Assembly (NCBI RefSeq): GCF_018785315.1
Contig: NZ_WQPN01000176.1
Span: forward strand, 16,480 to 65,795
Length of the DNA: 49,316 nt
Direction: 5' to 3'
Source of the DNA: Clostridium sp. MCC353
Lineage (GTDB): Bacteria; Bacillota; Clostridia; Lachnospirales; Lachnospiraceae
The notes beneath the pieces are model-generated. The model was not told where the DNA came from, made no database searches, and worked only from the letters and a program-made list of their open reading frames with translations. Below, in pieces: positions 41,216 to 49,158 of this stretch. Position 1 is the stretch's first letter. Each line of letters starts with the position of its first letter. The position numbers and the translations under genes are program-made.

Positions 41216-42559
41216 ATGATTCAAGTATCGACCCAGGCGGAGCTTCAGGCTGCAATCGCGGCGCAGGAAACCGATATTGAAGTAACCGCCGATATTAAGA
41301 CAGATGCCTCGCAGAGGATCAACTATGCCGCCATGATTTCAAGTGGAGCGGGCGGCCCTTATACACTGACCAGGGCCGGCGGCCATAATGGTTCATTGTT
41401 TTTTATCGGGGATCACGGCTCGCTAACCCTGACAAATATCATATTGGACGGGGATAAGGTGACCGAAATGCCTTTGGGCAGCACGGGAGACAGGACACTG
41501 TTTGAACCGCGGCAGGAGGTGGGATTCGTGGTGACCTACACCGGCAACGACGAGGGTGGGCCACCGGCTGAAAATGTCCCACCGCCTCAACAAGTGCGGG
41601 TGGGGGAAAGGGAAACCCTGTCCGAACAACGGCCCACCCGTGAGGGATATGTGTTTGCCGGATGGAATACCGACCCCTTCGGCGGCGGCACGGCGTATCA
41701 ACCCGGAGATGATATCTACGTTACGTCGGACTTAACTTTGTATGCCCAGTGGGAGGCAGCGCCGCCCGCGGTCCACCTCATCACCTACGAACCAAACGGT
41801 CCGTCCGTGGAAGGGCTTCCGGACCAGCAGGAGGTCTCAGAGGGTGAGACGGTCTCCCTGTCCGCTGCGGTCCCCACACGGACTGGCTACCGCTTCCTGA
41901 ATTGGAACAGCCAGCCGGACGGCTCCGGCACGGCCTACCAGCCGGGCCAGACGGCTGGCCCACTCTATGCAGACCTCACACTTTATGCCCAGTGGGAGGC
42001 AATACCGCCCACATTCCATCTCCTGACCTACGAGGCCAACGATGCCGGAGGCCCGCCCGCCCAGTGGATTCCATTTCCACAGCAGGTGCCGGAAGGCCAG
42101 ATCATCTCACTGTCTGACGCGGTCCCCACCCGAGAGGGCTATCTCTTTACCGGCTGGAACACCCTGCCCGACGGGAGCGGAACGTCCTATCAGCCCGGCG
42201 GGGCGTTTGGTCCTATTTTTTCTGACGCCAGCCTCTACGCCCAGTGGATCGCCCAGCCACAGCCCTGCTATACGCTGACATACTGTGGCAACGACGCCGG
42301 AGGCCCGCCTGCCCGCTGCATTCCATCTCCCGAGCGGATCCTGGCAGGTCAGTGTACCCGGATTTCCTGCAGTTCTCCCTGCCGGGCCTGCAGCGCTTTT
42401 ACCGGTTGGAATACCGATCCATGCGGAAGGGGACAAATGTTTTGTCCGGGGCAGACCATTGGCCCGGTGACCGGGGATATCTGCCTCTACGCCCAGTGGA
42501 GACGGCTGCCGCCGCCTAAGCCCGTTATATCTGCCGCAGAGGATCTGACCGACAAATGA
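41216..42559 (+). CDS. InlB-type repeat protein with Cys-rich last repeat and no signal peptide
   Basis: About 447 residues. The first 100 residues look like the start of a beta-helix (SLTLTNIILDGD). Four repeats of the Listeria-Bacteroides (InlB B, Flg_new) type follow at about 104-179, 187-260, 268-344 and 352-428, each ending in a W-N-(T/S) then LYAQW pattern. There are no cysteines before residue 351, but ten within 351-423. I see no signal peptide, LPXTG or other anchor, although relatives are usually surface proteins. ATG 41216 is 13 nt after AAAGGA; GTG 41204 is an alternative. The gene is much richer in GC than its neighbours, suggesting transfer. Confidence 0.75.
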   Translation: MIQVSTQAELQAAIAAQETDIEVTADIKTDASQRINYAAMISSGAGGPYTLTRAGGHNGSLFFIGDHGSLTLTNIILDGDKVTEMPLGSTGDRTLFEPRQEVGFVVTYTGNDEGGPPAENVPPPQQVRVGERETLSEQRPTREGYVFAGWNTDPFGGGTAYQPGDDIYVTSDLTLYAQWEAAPPAVHLITYEPNGPSVEGLPDQQEVSEGETVSLSAAVPTRTGYRFLNWNSQPDGSGTAYQPGQTAGPLYADLTLYAQWEAIPPTFHLLTYEANDAGGPPAQWIPFPQQVPEGQIISLSDAVPTREGYLFTGWNTLPDGSGTSYQPGGAFGPIFSDASLYAQWIAQPQPCYTLTYCGNDAGGPPARCIPSPERILAGQCTRISCSSPCRACSAFTGWNTDPCGRGQMFCPGQTIGPVTGDICLYAQWRRLPPPKPVISAAEDLTDK

Positions 42560-42605
42560 TAACGAGTAAGTGGCGTTAATACTGAGTTTTTTGGTATTTG
42601 TTCAG

Positions 42606-42698
42606 ACTGCACTATCTGACGGTAGAGAAGGCATAAGGAGGATGGAGCGATCCATATCCCATAACCCTTCGACAGCGTTCAAATGGTGCAGTTTTTTT
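42606..42698 (+). ncRNA. Possible structured RNA ending in an intrinsic terminator
   Basis: ACTGCACTA (42606-42614) can pair with TGGTGCAGT (42684-42692), immediately followed by a run of seven Ts (42692-42698). The 69-nt interior has more pairing: ATGGA-GCGA-TCCAT (42642-42655) and a partial CTGACG/CGACAG match. This may be the terminator of the InlB-repeat gene, or a small RNA or leader. No known riboswitch core was recognised. Confidence 0.4.
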
Positions 42699-42890
42699 GT
42701 ATTAAACTTCTAAAATCAACATAGAAGCGCTACACCAGCGTGTTTCTGGTTATACAGATTGCCAGAAACGCCGTTTACAGGGAATGGGGCAAATTTAAGG
42801 TTATTGCAAAGAGGACTGCCAGAGAAAGCACCCCCTCATGAACGAGGGCTGTGAATAGAAATATTTTTTTATAAATTTTATAATATTGCA

Positions 42891-42933
42891 TTGACATATA
42901 ATATTATATGTCGTATAGTATAAACATACTATA
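42891..42933 (+). promoter_or_regulatory. Promoter with palindromic operators for the PadR operon
   Basis: Perfect TTGACA (42891-42896), 17 nt, TATAGT (42914-42919). CATATAATATTATATG (42895-42910) is a perfect 16-bp palindrome in the spacer, and TATAGTAT-AAAC-ATACTATA (42914-42933) is a second one covering the -10. PadR proteins bind such dyads, so autorepression is likely. Confidence 0.7.
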
Positions 42934-42986
42934 TGATATATAATATAGTGTGGACGATAATATTATATAAGAATAGGAGCATGAAT

Positions 42987-43304
42987 ATGGTATTCAATAC
43001 AGGAGCGGCCCTTCTGGATGCGATTGTACTGGCAGTGGTATCGAAGGATGGGGAAGGAACGTATGGGTATAAGATCACCCAGGATGTCCGCAGTGCGATT
43101 GAGTTGTCGGAATCGACTTTGTATCCCGTGCTCAGGCGTCTGCAGAAGGAAGAATGTCTGGAAGTTTACGATTTGGCAATTGATGGGAGAAACCGCAGAT
43201 ATTATAAGATCACCGAAAAGGGAAGAGTCCAGTTGAATCTCTATAAGGGAGAATGGGGAAGCTATTCCCAGAAGATATCCAAAATATTCGAGGAGGCAGT
43301 ATGA
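42987..43304 (+). CDS. PadR-family transcriptional regulator
   Basis: A 105-residue winged-helix regulator of the short PadR class (s1-like). The line GTYGYKITQDVRSAI, the recognition region SESTLYPVLRRLQKEECLEVY and the wing GRNRRYYKITEKGR are typical. ATG 42987 is 7 nt after GGAG; ATG 42981 is only 1 nt from it. The stop overlaps the following HAAS-domain gene (ATGA), the usual arrangement in which PadR controls a membrane HAAS/DUF1700 protein. It probably represses its own operon through the palindromes in its promoter and is relieved by envelope stress. Confidence 0.93.
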   Translation: MVFNTGAALLDAIVLAVVSKDGEGTYGYKITQDVRSAIELSESTLYPVLRRLQKEECLEVYDLAIDGRNRRYYKITEKGRVQLNLYKGEWGSYSQKISKIFEEAV

Positions 43305-44029
43305 TGAACAGAGAGATATTTATGAAGGAATTAGAATATCTGCTTCAGGATATCCCAGAGGAAGATAAGGCGGATGCTTTAGACTATTACAGAGATTATT
43401 TGGAAGAGGCTGGGGAAGAGAATGAAGAGGCAGTGATTAAGGAGTTCGGCAGTCCGGAGCGAATCGCGGCGATCATCCGTTCGGATTTGACCGGAAACCT
43501 GGAGGAAGGCGGAGAATTTACAGAGAATGGGTATCAGGATGAGCGGTTTAGGGATCCTAACTACCAAATGACTCAACGGTATGACCTGCCGGAAGTCCAG
43601 AGCAGTACGCAGGATTACAGTACGAAACCGGAGAGGAACAGCCATTCAGGCATGAACCAGGTGCTGAAGGTCATTTTGTGGATTGTGCTGATCTGTGTGG
43701 CGGCTCCCGCGGCGCTGGGGATTGGAGGCGGAATATTGGGAGTGGTATCAGGGCTGGCCGCCGCCTTCCTGACGATTATCGTTTTAGTGGGCGTAATCAC
43801 CCTGGTGCTGTTTATAGGGGCAATTGCCTGTGGCGTTGGAGCGGTTATCTTGTTGTTTTCCAACCCGGCTGCGGCATTTTTGTTTTTAGGTATTGCGGTT
43901 CTGCTGGCCGGCCTCACACTTTTAAGCGTGGTGGTATGTATCCTGTTTTATGGAAAGTTTCTTCCTTTCCTGTTCAGAAGCGTAACGGACGGCATCAGCA
44001 GACTGGTTCACAGAGGGATCAAACGGTAG
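43301..44029 (+). CDS. HAAS (DUF1700) domain membrane protein
   Basis: About 242 residues. The N-terminal 80 residues form the HAAS signalling helix bundle (MKELEYLLQDIPEEDKADALDYYRDYLEEAG, split here by the family's acidic turn; then EFGSPERIAAIIRSDL). A hydrophilic linker of about 50 residues leads to four or five membrane helices. ATG 43301 or 43304 can be used; AGGAGG at 43291-43296 fits either. HAAS domains are thought to sense or transmit signals to PadR regulators, and the upstream neighbour is such a regulator. The DUF4097 gene follows 15 bp later. Confidence 0.88.
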   Translation: MMNREIFMKELEYLLQDIPEEDKADALDYYRDYLEEAGEENEEAVIKEFGSPERIAAIIRSDLTGNLEEGGEFTENGYQDERFRDPNYQMTQRYDLPEVQSSTQDYSTKPERNSHSGMNQVLKVILWIVLICVAAPAALGIGGGILGVVSGLAAAFLTIIVLVGVITLVLFIGAIACGVGAVILLFSNPAAAFLFLGIAVLLAGLTLLSVVVCILFYGKFLPFLFRSVTDGISRLVHRGIKR

Positions 44030-44044
44030 AGAAGGAGGGCAGTT

Positions 44045-44923
44045 ATGAAGAAATTGATTAAAGTTTGTCTGATCACCGGTATTATCTGTGTTTTTATCGG
44101 AGGCGGTATTACGGCAGCAGCGGCAGTGATGGGCGGCGCCATGGCGATGGGGAATTATGAAAAGTCTTACTGGTGGAGTGACCATTGGCTGGATGCGGTG
44201 GATCACGGGCTGGACGGTTTGGATGAGAAGATGGATGAACTGGGCATACGGCATGAAGAGGTTACCCGTGTGGCTGTTGAGGACGTCAGGATGACATTTT
44301 CAGATGTAAGGAATCTCGATCTGGAAGCGGGAGCGGGGAATATCAAAATTGTGGAAGATGACACGGGCGGAGAGGTTTACGTTGATTTGGAAGATGATAC
44401 ATTTTACCAATGTTACCTGGAGCATGACACATTGAAACTTAAAATGGATAAGAGCCGCAGATGGGTCAATCTTAAAAACGATGACCTGAGAGGGAATGTG
44501 ACCATTACCATACCGGCGGACTATACATTTCATGAAGTGGATTTGGAGATCAAAGGTGGGAATTTTGAGGCCGAAAGGATAAATGCGGATTCTCTTGAGA
44601 TCGAGGTTAAGGCAGGGGAACTGGTGATTTCAGATGGGAAACTGGGCACGCTGTCGGCTGAAACCAGCGCAGGCTCTGTTTACTGCCGGGCGGAGGTGTC
44701 AGGAAATGTTGATGCAGAGTGCAAAGCGGGATCGATTGAATTTCTTCTGTCCGGTAAAGAAGAGGATTATAATTATGATCTGGAGTGCCGCGCAGGCAGT
44801 ATGAAGGTTGGAGATGCGGTTTATGAAGGTATGAAGTTTGAAAAAACAGTTGATAACGGCGCAGGCAAACGGGCAGAACTGGAATGCTCGGCCGGAGAGA
44901 TTATTATAGGCTTTGAATCATAG
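44045..44923 (+). CDS. DUF4097-type beta-strand repeat protein, membrane-anchored
   Basis: A 292-residue protein with one N-terminal membrane helix (VCLITGIICVFIGGGITAAA), an extracellular linker and then a beta-solenoid of short repeats (LEAGAGNIKIVED, KAGELVISDG, TSAGSVYCR, CKAGSIEFLL, CRAGSMKV, CSAGEIIIGF). This is the DUF4097 pattern, often called a putative adhesin, found beside PspC and HAAS genes in envelope-stress units such as lia-type operons. AGGAGG lies upstream. Probable role is at the cell surface in membrane stress; no ligand is known. Confidence 0.88.
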   Translation: MKKLIKVCLITGIICVFIGGGITAAAAVMGGAMAMGNYEKSYWWSDHWLDAVDHGLDGLDEKMDELGIRHEEVTRVAVEDVRMTFSDVRNLDLEAGAGNIKIVEDDTGGEVYVDLEDDTFYQCYLEHDTLKLKMDKSRRWVNLKNDDLRGNVTITIPADYTFHEVDLEIKGGNFEAERINADSLEIEVKAGELVISDGKLGTLSAETSAGSVYCRAEVSGNVDAECKAGSIEFLLSGKEEDYNYDLECRAGSMKVGDAVYEGMKFEKTVDNGAGKRAELECSAGEIIIGFES

Positions 44924-44989
44924 AATCAATGCCTGGAAGCCTTTACTATTATAGAATAACAAGCCGTTTGCGGCGGAAGGAGAAAAGAT

Positions 44990-45184
44990 ATGGAACCTAA
45001 GAAATTATATCGTTCAACGAGAGATAAGATGTTATGCGGAGTTTGCGGAGGAATTGGAGAGTATTTTAACATAGATGCTACCATTATCCGTCTGGTGTGG
45101 GCGATTCTGGCCTGTTCGGGGACCGGGATCCTGGTTTATTTCATAGCCGCCATCATTATCCCTGTTGAACCGGATTACAAGTAA
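44990..45184 (+). CDS. PspC-domain membrane protein
   Basis: A 64-residue protein consisting almost only of the PspC domain: KKLYRSTRDKMLCGVCGGI, then GEYFNIDATIIRLVWAILA and one membrane helix ending IIIPVEPDYK. PspC-like proteins respond to membrane damage in both Gram-negative and Gram-positive bacteria. GGAAGGAG precedes the ATG. It closes the PadR, HAAS, DUF4097 operon, 66 bp after the previous gene. Confidence 0.93.
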   Translation: MEPKKLYRSTRDKMLCGVCGGIGEYFNIDATIIRLVWAILACSGTGILVYFIAAIIIPVEPDYK

Positions 45185-45247
45185 GGATATGGTTCCTTTT
45201 ATCGATCAGGTGTGAAATCCATTGCAGTGGAAATCCCCTGTTAAAAT

Positions 45248-45324
45248 TGAATAGGCGGATCAAAAACGGGTATACTCCATTCGAAGCGTATTATAAACAG
45301 CGCTTAATGAAAGGAGTATACCCG
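45248..45324 (+). promoter_or_regulatory. Sigma-G-like promoter and 12-bp inverted repeat before the spore protein
   Basis: TGAATA (45248-45253), 17 nt, TATACTC (45271-45277) resembles the forespore sigma-G pattern TGAATA-N17/18-CATACTA. CGGGTATACTCC (45267-45278) is repeated exactly inverted as GGAGTATACCCG (45313-45324). One arm covers the -10 element and the other begins at the Shine-Dalgarno GGAG. An inner AAGCG/CGCTT pair lies between. Confidence 0.6.
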
Positions 45325-45330
45325 TTTATT

Positions 45331-45546
45331 ATGACTAAAAAGAAAAATGAGGAGCCATTTGACCCGAAAAATATGAAACCGGAAGATAAATTGAAGTTTG
45401 AGATCGCAACAGAGCTGGGGCTTGATGATAAGGTGATTAAAGAGGGCTGGAGAAGCCTGACTGCAAAGGAAAGCGGCAGAATCGGCGGTCTTATGACGAA
45501 AAGAAAGCGTGAAATGAAAAAAGAGGCACTGGAAAAATCGGTTTAA
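45331..45546 (+). CDS. Small acid-soluble spore protein, alpha/beta-type
   Basis: A 71-residue basic protein. KLKFEIATELGLDD matches the conserved helix and germination-protease site of alpha/beta SASPs, and SLTAKESGRIGGLMTKRK matches the second conserved helix (family pattern LTxxExGxxGGxMvKrm). These proteins coat forespore DNA and protect it from UV and chemicals. I chose ATG 45331 because the family starts near there; AAAGGAG is 14 nt upstream, longer than usual. A sigma-G-like promoter upstream agrees with forespore expression. It differs from the major SASPs in its N-terminal charged run, so it may be a minor type. Confidence 0.85.
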   Translation: MTKKKNEEPFDPKNMKPEDKLKFEIATELGLDDKVIKEGWRSLTAKESGRIGGLMTKRKREMKKEALEKSV

Positions 45547-45557
45547 TTGATTACAAG

Positions 45558-45632
45558 TTGCATGTACATGAAAAATCTCATATAATTGAGAGGAGCGCCG
45601 GCCGGAATGCTGTTGTCAGCCATTTGGCCGGC
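45558..45632 (+). promoter_or_regulatory. Promoter and leader hairpin of cbiG
   Basis: TTGCAT (45558-45563), 17 nt, perfect TATAAT (45581-45586). The predicted leader begins near 45593 and holds GCCGGCC (45597-45603) / GGCCGGC (45626-45632) with an inner GCTG/CAGC hairpin. It is too small for a cobalamin riboswitch and no B12 box is visible. Confidence 0.6.
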
Positions 45633-45666
45633 TGCAAAAGTCTGCAAGACGGCATGGAGGATTAGG

Positions 45667-46743
45667 ATGAAGCTGGAAATCATTAGCTTTACGGAACAAG
45701 GAGCCGGGTTATGTGCCAAACTGCTGACGGCGTTTCGCAGTCGTGGGGAAGAATGCCGGGGATTTATTCTTGGAAGATATATGAAGCAGGAGTATGAGGA
45801 TGCCGGTCTGGAAAAGGTTTCCGCCACGCTGACGGAATGGACAAAAGAAGCATTTCTTTCAGCGGACGGGGTGATTTTTATAGGCGCGGCAGGGATTGCG
45901 GTGCGTGCCGCTGCGCCTTACATAAAGAGCAAGGCTGAAGATCCGGCTGTGGTGGTCATAGACGCGGGAGCTTCCTTTGCAATATCGCTGTTATCCGGCC
46001 ATTTGGGCGGAGCCAATGATTTGGCGAGGACGGCCGCCAAAATTACAGGGGCTGTCCCGGTTATTACGACGGCCACAGATGTAAACGGCCGCTTTGCGGT
46101 GGATGAATTTGCCAGGAAAAATGGTCTGCTGCTGACGGATCTCTACAAGGCCAAACGGATTTCCGCTGATATTCTGGATGGCAGGCCAGTTGGTTTTTTT
46201 AGTGATTTTCAAACCGTGGGCCAGCTTCCCGATGGGCTGGAAGCGGATCAATGGACGGAGAACCGGATTCTCGTTACATATAAGGACCAAAAAGAGGAAG
46301 GCGGTCTTTTGCTGGTTCCCAAATCCGTGGTTATCGGCATCGGGTGCAGGAGAGGAACCGGAGAAGCGGAAATCGCAGAGCGGGCTAAATGCCTGCTTGA
46401 GGAAATGAACATCTCTAAGTCTGCGGTTGCTGCTGTGGCGAGTATCGATTTAAAACGGGATGAGGCCGGTCTGCTGGCATTTGCAGAGCAGATGGGGGTT
46501 CCAGCGGTTTTTTTTACGGCGGAAGAACTGAGCGCTGCCCAAGGCAGTTTTGAGGAGTCTGAGTTTGTGAAAAAGACAACGGGAGTCGGCAATGTGTGTG
46601 AACGGGCTGCTGCGCTGGCTTTGGCGGAAGACGGACAGAATGAACTGCTGGCGGGAAAGCGGTCAGGCGGAGGGATTACGATGGCTCTTGGCCTGATCAG
46701 GCGGAAGATCAGATTTGAAGGAGGAACCAGTGAAGGAGTTTAA
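45667..46743 (+). CDS. cbiG: Cobalt-precorrin 5A hydrolase CbiG
   Basis: A 358-residue enzyme of anaerobic cobalamin synthesis that opens the delta-lactone of cobalt-precorrin-5A and releases acetaldehyde. The N-terminal domain has IFIGAAGIAVRAAAPYI and LLSGHLGGANDLARTAA. The C-terminal CbiG domain has VIGIGCRRGTGEAEI and a GVGNVCERAA end. ATG 45667 has GGAGG upstream; a longer frame from 45586 runs through the leader. It overlaps cbiA. The remaining cob/cbi genes are not in the window, so the pathway must be elsewhere or this is a displaced piece. Confidence 0.92.
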   Translation: MKLEIISFTEQGAGLCAKLLTAFRSRGEECRGFILGRYMKQEYEDAGLEKVSATLTEWTKEAFLSADGVIFIGAAGIAVRAAAPYIKSKAEDPAVVVIDAGASFAISLLSGHLGGANDLARTAAKITGAVPVITTATDVNGRFAVDEFARKNGLLLTDLYKAKRISADILDGRPVGFFSDFQTVGQLPDGLEADQWTENRILVTYKDQKEEGGLLLVPKSVVIGIGCRRGTGEAEIAERAKCLLEEMNISKSAVAAVASIDLKRDEAGLLAFAEQMGVPAVFFTAEELSAAQGSFEESEFVKKTTGVGNVCERAAALALAEDGQNELLAGKRSGGGITMALGLIRRKIRFEGGTSEGV

Positions 46744-48076
46744 AAGTTATCCCAGGATTATGCTGGCGGCAGTGTCGAGCGGGAGCGGTAAAACAACAAT
46801 TACCTGCGGACTTTTGCAGGCGATGATAAACAGGCGCATAAAATGCGTGTCATTTAAATGCGGGCCGGACTATATTGATCCGATGTTTCATAAATATGTT
46901 CTTGGGGTGCCGGGCGCCAATCTGGACAGTTATTTTTTGACGAAAGAGCAGATAAGAGATCATTTTACCGATACGGCGGCAGATGCGGATTTATCTGTGA
47001 TCGAAGGCGTGATGGGATATTATGACGGGTTGGCAGGAACCAGCGTCAGCGCCAGCTCCTATGATATAGCTGGAATCACCGATACCCCGGTCATTTTAAT
47101 CGTGAACGGGAAAGGGGCCAGCCTGTCCCTAATACCGGTAATCAAAGGCTTTTTGGAGTATGTGCCGGATTCCAGGATCAAAGGAGTTATTCTGAACCGG
47201 ACCACGAAGGAGATGGCAGCCAGGCTGACGCCCCTGATAGAAAAACTGGGGGTTTCTGTAATCGGATACATCAGAAACAATGAGGAAATGAACCTGGACA
47301 GCCGCCATCTGGGGCTTGTTATGCCTCAGGAATATGAGGATTTAAGGGACAGGATTGACAGGATTGCAAAGGAACTGGAAGAGACGCTGGATCTGGATAT
47401 GTTATTAAAGACTGCATCGGAAGCGCCGCCTCTTCCAAAAGATAACACAAGCGGAAAACGCGCGGCCATGGCTGAGGTGAAAATCGGCGTGGCCCGGGAT
47501 GAGGCCTTCTGTTTTTATTACCAGGAAAATTTAAAGCTTTTACAGGAACTTGGGGCGGAGCTGATTGAATTCAGCCCCCTGAGGGATCATGCGCTCCCCA
47601 ATGGCCTGGATGCTGTTTTGCTGGGGGGAGGGTATCCGGAACTCTATGCGAAACAATTGTCGGAGAATCAGGGGATGCTGGAAAGTATGCGTGCTTCTGT
47701 TGAAAACGGAATATTTCTGCTGGCAGAGTGCGGAGGCTTTTTATACCTTCATGATACTCTGGAAGGGAGCGACGGGGCCTGTTACCCCATGCTTGGCATC
47801 ATCCATGGAGACGCATACAGGACAAAGCGGCTGTCGCGTTTCGGATACATTGAACTGTCTGATAATACAGGCAGGATAAAGGCGCATGAATTTCATTATT
47901 GGGACAGCACTTCGCCGGGGGATGGCATGACGGCGGTCAAGCCGCTGAACGGCAGAACGTGGCATTGCATCCATAAAGGTGAACATATGATAGCGGGATT
48001 TCCGCATCTTTATTACTCGTCAAACCGGGAAATGGTTAAAAAATGGATCGATCAATTGAGAAAGGGGACATCATAA
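46730..48076 (+). CDS. cbiA: Cobyrinate a,c-diamide synthase CbiA
   Basis: A 448-residue glutamine-dependent amidase of cobalamin synthesis. The N-terminal dethiobiotin-synthetase-like ATP site is AAVSSGSGKTTITCGLL, with KCGPDYIDPMFH following. The C-terminal class I-type glutaminase has LLGGGYPELYA and AECGGFLYLHDTL with the catalytic Cys. GTG 46730 is preferred because AAGGAGG lies 5 nt upstream; TTG 46715 is in frame. It overlaps cbiG by 14 bp, so the two are coupled. The next gene starts one base after its stop. Confidence 0.93.
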   Translation: MKEFKSYPRIMLAAVSSGSGKTTITCGLLQAMINRRIKCVSFKCGPDYIDPMFHKYVLGVPGANLDSYFLTKEQIRDHFTDTAADADLSVIEGVMGYYDGLAGTSVSASSYDIAGITDTPVILIVNGKGASLSLIPVIKGFLEYVPDSRIKGVILNRTTKEMAARLTPLIEKLGVSVIGYIRNNEEMNLDSRHLGLVMPQEYEDLRDRIDRIAKELEETLDLDMLLKTASEAPPLPKDNTSGKRAAMAEVKIGVARDEAFCFYYQENLKLLQELGAELIEFSPLRDHALPNGLDAVLLGGGYPELYAKQLSENQGMLESMRASVENGIFLLAECGGFLYLHDTLEGSDGACYPMLGIIHGDAYRTKRLSRFGYIELSDNTGRIKAHEFHYWDSTSPGDGMTAVKPLNGRTWHCIHKGEHMIAGFPHLYYSSNREMVKKWIDQLRKGTS

Positions 48077-48077
48077 T

Positions 48078-49142
48078 ATGGCAGTTACTTGTAAAGAAGC
48101 GAGGGAACGGCTGGGCAGACGGCCAAAAGCAAAATTGGGCTTTTTTCCAACTCCGTTTTATAAACTGGAGAACCTGTCTGAAAAGCTGGGAGTGAATTTA
48201 TACATAAAGAGGGATGATTTTACGGGAATGAGCCTGTTCGGGGGGAATAAAATCCGCAAACTGGAGTATTTGATAGGAGAAGCGGTGGAACAGGGCTGTG
48301 ATTATGTATTCACTTACGGTGCGACCCAGTCCAACCATGCGATGCAGACTGTGACGGCCTGCCGCAGGTACGGCCTTCATCCGGTCATATATCTGGTTGC
48401 CATTGTAAAGCCGGATGAAGAGGATATCCGTTCCAACCTTCTGCTGGACAGGATTATGGGGGCGGAAATCCACATTGTTGAAATGCTGGAGGGAGAAACA
48501 GAGGCGGATGCGGAGGAGCGTTCTTTTGTTATGGCCAGGGAGCACATAGCCAGACTGGAAAAAGAAGGCCATAAATGCTATGACGTGCCCATGGGTGGTG
48601 CCAGCCCTGCGGGTTCTCTGGGATTTGTGGAAGGGTTTGTGGAGCTGGAAGAACAACTGGAACAGATGAACCTGAAAATGGATTACATTTTCCATGCGAC
48701 CGGAACAGGCGGGACCATGGCGGGATTGGCGGCAGGTAAAAAACTTGTGGGATCCGCAGCAAAAATCATCTCAGTCAACGTGAGTGAAAAAAACAGCGGA
48801 TATCCGGCCAAATGCGCGGAATTGGCAAATGATAGCCTGAAACTGATTGGAACGGAACGTCTGGTTGATGAAAAGGAAGATATTCATACGGACCTGAATT
48901 ATTACCTTCCAGGTTATGAAATCCCCAACCAAGGCGCAACGGAAGCCATCCGCATGCTGGCCCGGGAAGAAGGCCTGTTTTTAGACCCGGTATATACAGG
49001 AAAAGCCTTTGCCGGTTTAATTGATTATATCCGCACCGGAAAGGTGGAACAGGGAAGTAATGTGATGTTCTGGCATACGGGAGGAGCTACGGCTTTGTTT
49101 GCGGAGAAGGAGATTTTGGGGGAAGTGGCTGGGGAGGAATAA
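48078..49142 (+). CDS. D-cysteine desulfhydrase / ACC deaminase family PLP enzyme
   Basis: A 354-residue fold-type II PLP enzyme. Lys58 in LFGGNKIRKLEYL is the cofactor lysine, GATQSNHAMQT is the substrate-carboxylate loop, and GTGGTMAGLAAG binds the phosphate. Relatives degrade D-cysteine to pyruvate, sulfide and ammonia, or deaminate related D-amino acids. By length and motifs it fits the D-cysteine desulfhydrase branch, but the exact substrate is uncertain. It begins one base after cbiA and is probably co-transcribed, although no pathway link to cobalamin is evident. A giant hairpin repeat begins 16 nt after its stop. Confidence 0.88.
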   Translation: MAVTCKEARERLGRRPKAKLGFFPTPFYKLENLSEKLGVNLYIKRDDFTGMSLFGGNKIRKLEYLIGEAVEQGCDYVFTYGATQSNHAMQTVTACRRYGLHPVIYLVAIVKPDEEDIRSNLLLDRIMGAEIHIVEMLEGETEADAEERSFVMAREHIARLEKEGHKCYDVPMGGASPAGSLGFVEGFVELEEQLEQMNLKMDYIFHATGTGGTMAGLAAGKKLVGSAAKIISVNVSEKNSGYPAKCAELANDSLKLIGTERLVDEKEDIHTDLNYYLPGYEIPNQGATEAIRMLAREEGLFLDPVYTGKAFAGLIDYIRTGKVEQGSNVMFWHTGGATALFAEKEILGEVAGEE

Positions 49143-49158
49143 AATTGGGGGTTAATTA

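Larger units (their letters stand above)
42560..42986. other. Intergenic region with RNA-like structure and regulator sites
   Basis: 427 bp without a convincing gene. It contains the terminator-like structure at 42606-42698, the inverted pair GTTTCTGG / CCAGAAAC near 42745-42770, a small CCCTC/GAGGG hairpin near 42835, and then the very AT-rich promoter with palindromes before the PadR gene. The GC-rich coding region stops abruptly at its left edge. Confidence 0.5.

Noticed and set aside
42642-42713. Short open frame of about 23 codons after AAGGAGG
   Set aside because: The ATG directly touches the AGGAGG, leaving no spacing, and it runs through a likely RNA stem and T-run.
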